From Streptomyces nymphaeiformis (GTDB taxonomy: Bacteria > Actinomycetota > Actinomycetes > Streptomycetales > Streptomycetaceae), in assembly GCF_014203895.1 (NCBI RefSeq), contig NZ_JACHJY010000004.1, forward strand, positions 124,001 through 188,000: a DNA stretch of 64,000 nucleotides, written 5' to 3'. Positions 58,193-64,000 of this stretch are shown here, in pieces. Under the pieces are notes generated by a model. It did not search any database, had not been told where the DNA came from, and saw only the letters and a list, made by a program, of their open reading frames with translations. Positions within the stretch are counted from its first letter, which is position 1; each line of letters opens with the position of its first letter. Both the position numbers and the translations under genes were made by a program.

Positions 58193-59455
58193 TCAGGAGC
58201 CCGGCAGGATTCCCGTGCGGTAGATCGTGCCGGCGCAGGCGTTCGTGACGACGGCCGAGGCCGTGGGGCCGCCCGACTCCGCGGTGTGGGTGACGACGAC
58301 GCTGCCGTCCGCCTGGCCCTCGAGGAGCAGCTGGGGCGCCGCGCCCGAGCCCGTGCCCGCTTCCGTGCCGGCGCCTCCGCCGGTCTCGCTGCCGCCCGCC
58401 CCGCTCGTCGGGTCGTCCGTCGGGGTCGGCGTCGGGGTCGGGGTCGGCGTCGGGGTGACGGGCGGGTCGGTCGGGTCGGTCGGCGTGGGCGTCGGCGTGC
58501 TGGTCGTCGGGCAGGTCTCGCTCGGCACCCAGGCGAACTTCACCTCGTAGCTGCCGTTCGGCTTCAGGACCAGCGCGAACGACTCCTGCGAGGGGTCGGG
58601 CAGTCCGCTGCCGTCGCCCGAGGTGTGCCGGACGACCGAGATGCTGCCCGGGTCGGCCGCGCCGCGGGCCTCGAAGGAGACGATGCCCGCGCCGTCGACC
58701 AGGCAGTTCGAGCCGGAGACGTTGGCGATGCGGAAGGTGCCGTGGACCTTGCCGTCGCTCTCCATCCCGCCGGCGCCCGACTGGGCGACGGCGAGCTGGC
58801 CGGCGGAGCACCGCGGGGTGGAGCCGGGGTCGGCGCCCGCCGACTGCTGCGGGCCGGTGGCGGTGGCCCCGGTCCCGGGCTGCTGCGGCTTGCCGGAGGC
58901 GCTGTCGGTCGGGTCGGGGCTGGGCGAGACGCTGCTCGCGGGGCCCTTGGAGCTCTGGCCGCCCTCGACGCCGGTCGCGGTGCCGGTGCCGCCCTGGGAC
59001 TGCTCGCCGTGGGCGGCGTTCGCCGGGTTGGGGTCGGAGATGCCGCCGGAGGCGGCGACGTGCACGAAGGCGGGGACGGCCGTGCCGATGAGGACGGCGG
59101 CGGCCGCGGCGCCGACGATGGCCTGCCGCTTGCGGGCGCGCCGCGCGGGCACGGCACGGCGCAGGTGCTCCAGCGAGCCGAGGGAGGGCTCCAGGCCGCC
59201 GACGGCGCCCTGGAAGAGCCGTCGCAGCGCGAGCTCGTCGTCGCCCTCGCCGGGCCCGGGCTCGATCTTCACCATGCGCTGTCCACTCAGCTCGTCACGT
59301 TCATCCAGGGCATCGGGCTTCTCCGAAACGGAGGAGGCGGAGGAGGCAGGGGTGTCGTCCTCTCGTGCCGTTCCGGCGGCATGCCTCTGCTCGGGGACGT
59401 CGTCGCCGTCACGGTTCTCGTGGGCCACGCCGTCCCCGCCGGGTACCTCGGTCAT
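58193..59455 (-). CDS. Membrane partner of the SigE-family sigma factor, probable anti-sigma
   Basis: A 420-residue single-pass protein. The cytoplasmic N-terminus has a conserved-looking helical part (LRRLFQGAVGGLEPSLGSLEHL) and a basic stop-transfer; the membrane helix is at about 112-134. Outside are a Gly/Ser/Thr linker, a beta-rich domain with Cys pairs resembling DUF4232, a Thr-Pro repeat hinge and a second small beta domain. The ATG at 59455 overlaps the sigma factor stop by four bases, which supports a sigma/anti-sigma pair. No zinc anti-sigma motif is seen. Confidence 0.75.
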   Translation of the reverse strand: MTEVPGGDGVAHENRDGDDVPEQRHAAGTAREDDTPASSASSVSEKPDALDERDELSGQRMVKIEPGPGEGDDELALRRLFQGAVGGLEPSLGSLEHLRRAVPARRARKRQAIVGAAAAAVLIGTAVPAFVHVAASGGISDPNPANAAHGEQSQGGTGTATGVEGGQSSKGPASSVSPSPDPTDSASGKPQQPGTGATATGPQQSAGADPGSTPRCSAGQLAVAQSGAGGMESDGKVHGTFRIANVSGSNCLVDGAGIVSFEARGAADPGSISVVRHTSGDGSGLPDPSQESFALVLKPNGSYEVKFAWVPSETCPTTSTPTPTPTDPTDPPVTPTPTPTPTPTPTDDPTSGAGGSETGGGAGTEAGTGSGAAPQLLLEGQADGSVVVTHTAESGGPTASAVVTNACAGTIYRTGILPGS

Positions 59456-60180
59456 GTCGTCGCTCCCATCGCGACGCGCAGCGCCGCGATGCCCCGCGAA
59501 CCGTACGCCTTCACCGAACCCAGGGATATGCCGAGCGTCTCGGCGACCTGGACCTCGGTCATGTCGGAGAAGTACCGCAGGGCGAGCACCTCGCGCTGGC
59601 GCCGCTGGAGTCCGCGCATGGCCTTGATCAGGTCCTCGCGCTCCAGCTGCTCGTACGCCCCCTCCTCGGCACTGGCCATGTCCGGCATCGGCTTGGAGAG
59701 CAGCTTGAGGCCGAGGATGCGGCGGCGCAGCGCGGACCGGGAGAGGTTCACCACGGTCTGGCGCAGGTAGGCGAGCGTCTTCTCGGGCTCGCGCACCCGC
59801 TTGCGCGCCGAGTGGACGCGGATGAAGGCCTCCTGGACGACGTCCTCGCAGGAGGCGGTGTCGTCGAGGAGAAGCGCGGCGAGACCGAGCAGCGACCGGT
59901 AGTGGGCGCGGTAGGTCTCGGTCAGGTGGTCGACGGTGGTGCCGGAGGCCGGTCCGGCCTCGGCGCTCTTGCGGGGCGACGGGATGCCGTCCACGCCGCC
60001 GGTGCGGGCTCCGGTGGGCACGGGGGCGATCACCGGCATGCCGCCGAGTCCGCGCGGGCGCCGGAGCGGACGGACCGCGGAGCCGCGCACGGGGACGACG
60101 GCGCCGCTCCGCACGGGGAGCACCGCCATGCCCGCGCCGCGCAGCGGGGCGATGGTCGCGATGTCGAGTACCTCTGCCAC
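59452..60180 (-). CDS. SigE-family ECF RNA polymerase sigma factor
   Basis: A 242-residue sigma factor. A Pro/Arg/Gly-rich N-terminal arm (about 75 residues) precedes region 2 (YRSLLGLAALLLDDTASCEDVVQEAFIRV) and region 4 (LALRYFSDMTEVQVAETLGISLGSVKAYGSRG). The start is uncertain: GTG at 60180, or GTG at 60192 with GGGGTG just upstream. A well-placed upstream ORF overlaps this start out of frame. It is coupled to its membrane partner by ATGA. Confidence 0.88.
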   Translation of the reverse strand: MAEVLDIATIAPLRGAGMAVLPVRSGAVVPVRGSAVRPLRRPRGLGGMPVIAPVPTGARTGGVDGIPSPRKSAEAGPASGTTVDHLTETYRAHYRSLLGLAALLLDDTASCEDVVQEAFIRVHSARKRVREPEKTLAYLRQTVVNLSRSALRRRILGLKLLSKPMPDMASAEEGAYEQLEREDLIKAMRGLQRRQREVLALRYFSDMTEVQVAETLGISLGSVKAYGSRGIAALRVAMGATT

Positions 60181-60257
60181 GCTTGTTGGACACACGTCAC
60201 CCCGGGAGGGTTGTACGCGTACGCCGTTCTTTTCGACGGCGGGTTGTTCGTCCTCAT
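60030..60257 (-). CDS. Possible upstream ORF overlapping the sigma factor start
   Basis: An ATG at 60257 has GGGGGAG 11 nt upstream and opens a 75-residue frame (begins MRTNNPPSKR) that crosses the sigma factor start in another frame. The later part is probably not a real protein. It may be a regulatory leader or an artefact of high GC. Confidence 0.2.
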   Translation of the reverse strand: MRTNNPPSKRTAYAYNPPGVTCVQQAWQRYSTSRPSPRCAARAWRCSPCGAAPSSPCAAPRSVRSGARADSAACR

Positions 60258-60433
60258 GCGTAACCGTTCTCCCCCGATGCCCCGCTTTCAGCGTGTCCCG
60301 CGCCACACGGTCGTGGGTGCACGCAGAGACGCGCCCCGCCCCAACTCTGGTTGCAGTACGGGGGAAGTGCATCGTCGAACACGGCATCGCCGCAGTTCAA
60401 GGGGTATCTGACGCCTTTTTGCTCACAGGTCGT

Positions 60434-61501
60434 TCACAGATCACGCAAATCCGTGACAAGGGATTCCGCGATCTGAAGGGCGTTCAGGGCGGCGCCCTTG
60501 CGCAGGTTGTCGGCGCAGACGAAGAGGTCGAGGGCGCGCTCGTCGTCGAGGGAGCGGCGGACCCGGCCGACCCAGGCGGGGTCGGTGCCGACGACGTCGG
60601 CGGGGGTGGGGAAGTCGCCCGCGGCCGGGTCGTCGCAGAGGACGACCCCCGGCGCGGTGGCCAGGATCTCGTGGGCGCGGCCGAGGGGGACGGGGTGCTC
60701 GAAGCGCGCGTGCACGGAGACGGAGTGTCCGGTGACGACGGGGACGCGCACACAGGTGGTGGCGATCCGGAGGCCGGGCAGGCCGAGGATCCGGCGGGTC
60801 TCGTCGCGGACGTGCTCCTCCGCTGAGGAGGCGCCGTCGGCGCCGGGGGCGCCCGACCAGGGCAGGACGTTGAGCGCGAGGGGCCCGGGGAAGGGGCCTG
60901 TGTTCTCGCCGACGGCCCGCCGTACGTCTCCGGGGTGGGTGCCGAGGTCGCCGTCGGCGGCGACCAGGCCGAGCTGGGCGCGGAGCGCGTCGACGCCGGC
61001 CTGTCCCGCACCGGCGCCGCTGGCGGCCTGCAGGGCGGTGACGACCAGTTCGGCGAGGCCGAACTCGGCGTGCAGGGAGCCCACGGTGACGATCAGCGCG
61101 AGGGTGGTGGAGCCGGGTCCGGCGACGATGCCCCGGGGGCGCACCCGCGCGGCGTGGCCGTTGAGCTCGGGGACGACGAGGGGCACGTCGGGGTCGCCGC
61201 GGTAGGCGGCGGAGGTGTCCACGACGACGGCGCCCTTGGAGACGGCGATCGGCGCCCACTGGGCGGCGACGGTCTCGGGCACGAGGAAGAGGGCCAGGTC
61301 GACGCCCTCGAAGGCCTCCTCGCTCAGCGCGAGGATCTCGCACTCCTCCCCCCGCACGGCGGTCTTGCGACCGGCCGAGCGGGGGGAGGCGAGAAGGCGG
61401 ATCTCGCCCCAGACGTCCGCGTGGTGCGTGAGCATCTGGAGCATCACCGAGCCGACCGCCCCGGTCGCTCCCACGACCGCGAGCGTCGGCTTGGTGGTCA
61501 T
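60434..61501 (-). CDS. asd: Aspartate-semialdehyde dehydrogenase homologue lacking the catalytic Cys
   Basis: A 355-residue Asd family protein. NADP-binding [10 protein letters not shown] is at residues 11-20; Gln158, Arg252 and His259 (in RVPVVTGHS) match the active site. The nucleophile position, Cys in the usual PNCTT, is Ser131 in PGSTT (codon TCC at 61109-61111). Activity in the lysine/threonine/diaminopimelate pathway is therefore doubtful unless Ser works or another asd exists. The ATG at 61501 overlaps the aspartokinase stop (ATGA), the usual ask-asd operon. Confidence 0.88.
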   Translation of the reverse strand: MTTKPTLAVVGATGAVGSVMLQMLTHHADVWGEIRLLASPRSAGRKTAVRGEECEILALSEEAFEGVDLALFLVPETVAAQWAPIAVSKGAVVVDTSAAYRGDPDVPLVVPELNGHAARVRPRGIVAGPGSTTLALIVTVGSLHAEFGLAELVVTALQAASGAGAGQAGVDALRAQLGLVAADGDLGTHPGDVRRAVGENTGPFPGPLALNVLPWSGAPGADGASSAEEHVRDETRRILGLPGLRIATTCVRVPVVTGHSVSVHARFEHPVPLGRAHEILATAPGVVLCDDPAAGDFPTPADVVGTDPAWVGRVRRSLDDERALDLFVCADNLRKGAALNALQIAESLVTDLRDL

Positions 61502-62019
61502 CGTCCGGTGCCTCCGTAGACGACGGCCTCGTCCGAGTCGCTGTCCAGGCCGAAGGCGGTGTGGACGGCGCGCACGGCCTCGTTGACGTCGTCGGCGCGG
61601 GTGACGACCGAGATGCGGATCTCGGAGGTCGAGATGAGCTCGATGTTCACGCCCGCGTCGGACAGCGCCTTGAAGAAGTCGGCGGTGACGCCCGGGTTCG
61701 TCTTCATGCCCGCGCCGACCAGGGAGATCTTGCCGATCTGGTCGTCGTAGCGCAGCGAGTCGAAGCCGATCGCGGTCTTCGCCTTCTCCAGCTCGTCGAT
61801 GGCCTTGCGGCCCTCGGCCTTGGGGAGGGTGAAGGAGATGTCCGTGAGGCCGGTGGCGGCCGCGGACACGTTCTGCACGATCATGTCGATGTTGATCTCG
61901 GCGTCCGCGACGGCGCGGAAGATGGCCGCCGCCTCGCCCGGCTTGTCCGGCACGCCGACGACGGTGATCTTCGCCTCGGAGGTGTCGTGGGCGACGCCCG
62001 AGATGATGGCCTGCTCCAC
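61498..62019 (-). CDS. Predicted internal-start beta subunit of aspartate kinase
   Basis: An in-frame GTG at residue 251 (62019) is preceded by AAGGGGA with 7-nt spacing. It would yield a 173-residue regulatory subunit (begins VEQAIISGV). Corynebacterium and Bacillus make alpha2-beta2 aspartokinases this way, at the same position. Confidence 0.65.
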   Translation of the reverse strand: MEQAIISGVAHDTSEAKITVVGVPDKPGEAAAIFRAVADAEINIDMIVQNVSAAATGLTDISFTLPKAEGRKAIDELEKAKTAIGFDSLRYDDQIGKISLVGAGMKTNPGVTADFFKALSDAGVNIELISTSEIRISVVTRADDVNEAVRAVHTAFGLDSDSDEAVVYGGTGR

Positions 62020-62769
62020 CTTGCGGTCCCCTTGCGGCTCGTTGCTGACCCAGGTGCCCTGCAGCCCCGAGAAGGACGAGCGGACGTGGATCGGGATGTT
62101 GTAACGGCGTGCGTACTCGACGCAGCGGTGCAGCAGCACCTTGGAGCCGGAGGCGGCGAGCTCCAGCATGTCCTCGAAGGAGATCCAGTCGATCTTCTTC
62201 GCCTTCTTCACGACGCGCGGGTCGGCCGTGAACACACCGTCGACGTCGGTGTAGATCTCGCAGACCTCGGCGTCGAGCGCCGCGGCGAGCGCCACGGCGG
62301 TGGTGTCGGAACCGCCACGGCCCAGCGTGGTGATGTCCTTCTTGTCCTGGGACACGCCCTGGAAGCCGGCGACGATGGCGATGTTGCCCTCGTCGAGGGC
62401 GGTACGGATCCGGCCCGGCGTGACATCGATGATGCGCGCTTTGTTGTGGACCGAGTCGGTGATGACGCCTGCCTGGCTACCGGTGAACGACTGGGCCTCG
62501 TGGCCCAGGTTTTTGATCGCCATGGCCAGCAGGGCCATGGAGATCCGCTCTCCGGCGGTCAGCAGCATGTCGAACTCACGTCCGGCAGGCATCGGGGATA
62601 CCTGCTCGGCGAGATCGATCAGCTCGTCCGTCGTGTCGCCCATCGCGGAGACCACGACGACGACCTGATGGCCGTCCTTCTTGGTGTCCACGATCCGCTT
62701 GGCGACGCGCTTGATGCCTTCGGCATCGGCAACGGAGGAGCCTCCGTACTTCTGCACGACAAGGCCCAC
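61498..62769 (-). CDS. ask: Aspartate kinase
   Basis: A 423-residue enzyme that phosphorylates aspartate, the first step to lysine, threonine, methionine and diaminopimelate. The kinase domain holds KYGGSSV (residues 7-13), FTGSQAGV and [11 protein letters not shown]. Two ACT domains (about 265-420) bind the feedback inhibitors. It is very close to Corynebacterium LysC. The GTG at 62769 is the normal start ([10 protein letters not shown]). It is followed by asd with a four-base overlap. Confidence 0.97.
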   Translation of the reverse strand: MGLVVQKYGGSSVADAEGIKRVAKRIVDTKKDGHQVVVVVSAMGDTTDELIDLAEQVSPMPAGREFDMLLTAGERISMALLAMAIKNLGHEAQSFTGSQAGVITDSVHNKARIIDVTPGRIRTALDEGNIAIVAGFQGVSQDKKDITTLGRGGSDTTAVALAAALDAEVCEIYTDVDGVFTADPRVVKKAKKIDWISFEDMLELAASGSKVLLHRCVEYARRYNIPIHVRSSFSGLQGTWVSNEPQGDRKVEQAIISGVAHDTSEAKITVVGVPDKPGEAAAIFRAVADAEINIDMIVQNVSAAATGLTDISFTLPKAEGRKAIDELEKAKTAIGFDSLRYDDQIGKISLVGAGMKTNPGVTADFFKALSDAGVNIELISTSEIRISVVTRADDVNEAVRAVHTAFGLDSDSDEAVVYGGTGR

Positions 62770-62897
62770 GTGCGCTCCTCGCTCAGTCTGTGCCGCAGCC
62801 GGCGCTGCGATCGGCTCAGTCTATCGAGGGACCCGAAAACGCCCGTGTGATATCGGATGGTGAGACGCGCCGCTCAGGGAATGATCACGCCGTTCCT

Positions 62898-62930
62898 GTC
62901 GGTGATCGGTCGGTGATCTGTCGGTGAGCC
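62898..62930 (+). promoter_or_regulatory. 3 x 11-bp direct repeats of TCGGTGA
   Basis: The heptamer TCGGTGA occurs three times at exactly 11-bp intervals with 4-bp spacers, 46-78 nt upstream of the NTF2-like start. This is the architecture of SARP/OmpR-type activator sites. Confidence 0.55.
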
Positions 62931-62975
62931 CCGCCACGGTGGGGGCACCACCCACGGAGAGCAGAGGAGCCGATC

Positions 62976-63386
62976 ATGGACCAGACCCTGGTGGACCGGA
63001 TGCGCACCTACCTGGACGCCGGCCTCGCGATGGACGTCGAGGCACTGGACGCGCTGTACGACCCCGCCTTCGAGAACGTCCGCTGCGACGAGGAGGGCCT
63101 GACCGTGACCCTCACGAAGGACATGTTCATGAGCCGGTTCCGCGCGCTGCGGGAGCAGGGCGTGAGCGTCGGGGAGTCCGTCGACGACGCGACGTTCCTC
63201 ATCACCAGCACCTACGGCGAGTACGGCTCGATCGTCGTGCACCGGGTGAAGGACGGCCTGCCCGTCCTCTACACCTTCGTCTGGCAGCGCGCCCCCCACG
63301 GCGGCTGGGGGACGCTGCTGCGCGAGTTCACGTACGAGAAGGACATCAGCCACCTCGTACGGCTCATGGAGGCGGCTACTTCTTGA
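62976..63386 (+). CDS. NTF2-like (SnoaL/DUF4440-type) protein
   Basis: A 136-residue alpha+beta cone-fold protein (MDQTLVDRMRTYLDAGLAMD at the N-terminus; IVVHRVKDGLPVLYTFVWQR in the sheet). There is no signal peptide and the role is unknown. AGAGGAG lies 8 nt before the ATG. The gene overlaps the convergent DUF5063 gene by 11 bp. Unusual heptamer repeats lie in its promoter region. Confidence 0.82.
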   Translation: MDQTLVDRMRTYLDAGLAMDVEALDALYDPAFENVRCDEEGLTVTLTKDMFMSRFRALREQGVSVGESVDDATFLITSTYGEYGSIVVHRVKDGLPVLYTFVWQRAPHGGWGTLLREFTYEKDISHLVRLMEAATS

Positions 63387-64000
63387 GGGACCGCAGGCCC
63401 AGCGGGGTCGCGATCTCCTCCAGCATCACGCGGCCGGCCGCCTCCGCCAGGTCGTCCTCGGTGAGGTCCTCGTCGGTGTCCAGACCGTCGAGCTCGGCCA
63501 GCGGCTGGTCGAGGCGCACGTGGGCGACGAGGGACTGGAGGGCGCGGAGGGTGGCCGAGGCGGTGGGGCCCCAGTTGGAGAAGTACGAGAACTGCCACCA
63601 CCACAGCGCCTCGCTGGTGCGGCCCGCGCGGTAGTGGGCGAGGCCGTGGCGCAGGTCGGTGACGATGTCGGCGAGGTTGTCGGAGATCCGGGCCGGGACC
63701 GGGGCCTTGCGCGGCTCGTACGGGTCGAAGACCTCGGAGAAGACGTCGACCGGCTCCAGCATCACCGCGAACCGCTCGCGGAGCTCGTCCACGTCCGGCT
63801 CCGGGCCCGTGTCCGGCTCGTACCGCTCGTCCGGGACGATGTCCTCGTGCGCGCCGAGCCGGCCGCCCGCCAGGAGCAGCTGGGAGATCTCCAGGAGCAG
63901 GAAGGGCACCGCGCTGTCCGGCTCGTCGCCCTTGGCGACCTCGGTCGTCGCGACGATGAAGCTCTCGATCGAGTCGGCGATCTGGACGGCGAAGTCGTCC
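63376..64000 (-). CDS. DUF5063 protein, 5' end outside the window
   Basis: At least 208 residues are visible, read from beyond the right edge (frame continues with FAVQIADSIESFIV). VPFLLLEISQLLLAGGRLGAHEDIVPDERYEPD and the acidic C-terminal segment DTDEDLTEDDLAEAAG are typical of DUF5063, a family often next to recR. The function is unknown. Its stop overlaps the NTF2-like gene. Confidence 0.85.
   Translation of the reverse strand, partial: DDFAVQIADSIESFIVATTEVAKGDEPDSAVPFLLLEISQLLLAGGRLGAHEDIVPDERYEPDTGPEPDVDELRERFAVMLEPVDVFSEVFDPYEPRKAPVPARISDNLADIVTDLRHGLAHYRAGRTSEALWWWQFSYFSNWGPTASATLRALQSLVAHVRLDQPLAELDGLDTDEDLTEDDLAEAAGRVMLEEIATPLGLRSLKK

Overview
The window is about 64 kb of very high-GC actinobacterial chromosome. 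It is almost certainly from a Streptomyces: genes carry strong third-position GC bias, GTG and TTG starts are common, and it holds the developmental genes bldG and wblA. Gene order follows, from memory, a conserved actinobacterial core block also seen in Mycobacterium tuberculosis (roughly Rv3649 to Rv3682). I see no phage, insertion sequence, integrase, CRISPR array or secondary-metabolite cluster. One tRNA (Pro, anticodon CGG) is present.

Layout. 0-6.4 kb: a three-gene ABC exporter read leftward, an ArsR-like regulator coupled to an NPPF methyltransferase, and a lipoprotein. 6.5-9.9 kb: proton-pumping pyrophosphatase hppA, then the bldG anti-anti-sigma / anti-sigma pair. 9.9-17.9 kb: a DUF1998 helicase meeting a seven-gene Tad/Flp pilus-type secretion operon in which every junction overlaps, by 4 nt at five junctions and 14 nt at one. 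18-25.7 kb: a HAD phosphatase, a degenerate Fic-like protein, a CooC-like ATPase, a lipoprotein polysaccharide deacetylase and a SulP transporter fused to a beta-carbonic anhydrase. 25.9-31.3 kb: acetyl-CoA synthetase, NhaA, a holin-like membrane protein and an epoxide-hydrolase-like enzyme. 31.3-44.4 kb: MarP protease, two NUDIX enzymes, endonuclease III, Crp, an SPFH protein, a metallo-beta-lactamase-fold hydrolase, RidA, DUF4177, a tandem ArsA/Get3-like ATPase pair, WblA and a bifunctional penicillin-binding protein. 44.5-58.1 kb: YqeY, a phosphoesterase, a Pr6Pr membrane protein, tRNA-Pro, a glycosyltransferase, a Ser/Thr kinase, an alkyl sulfatase, regulators, a methyltransferase, an S9 peptidase and SURF1. 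58.2-64 kb: a SigE-family sigma factor with a membrane partner, an ask-asd operon, an NTF2-like protein and a partial DUF5063 gene.

The most unusual signal is a recurring pattern rather than one gene. Short tandem arrays of unrelated sequence sit at or next to gene ends. Six have an 18- or 36-nt period, at 142, 12388, 12923, 25596, 36276 and 39921; others have periods of 16, 20, 22-23 and 11 nt. Two 36-nt arrays flank the last Tad gene. Other points for follow-up: an Asd homologue whose catalytic Cys is Ser, a Fic-like fold without its catalytic His, three genes with a -10 box 6-8 nt from the start codon (leaderless), a DasR-like dre site before acsA, a Crp-like site before crp, and three 11-bp-spaced heptamers before the NTF2-like gene.
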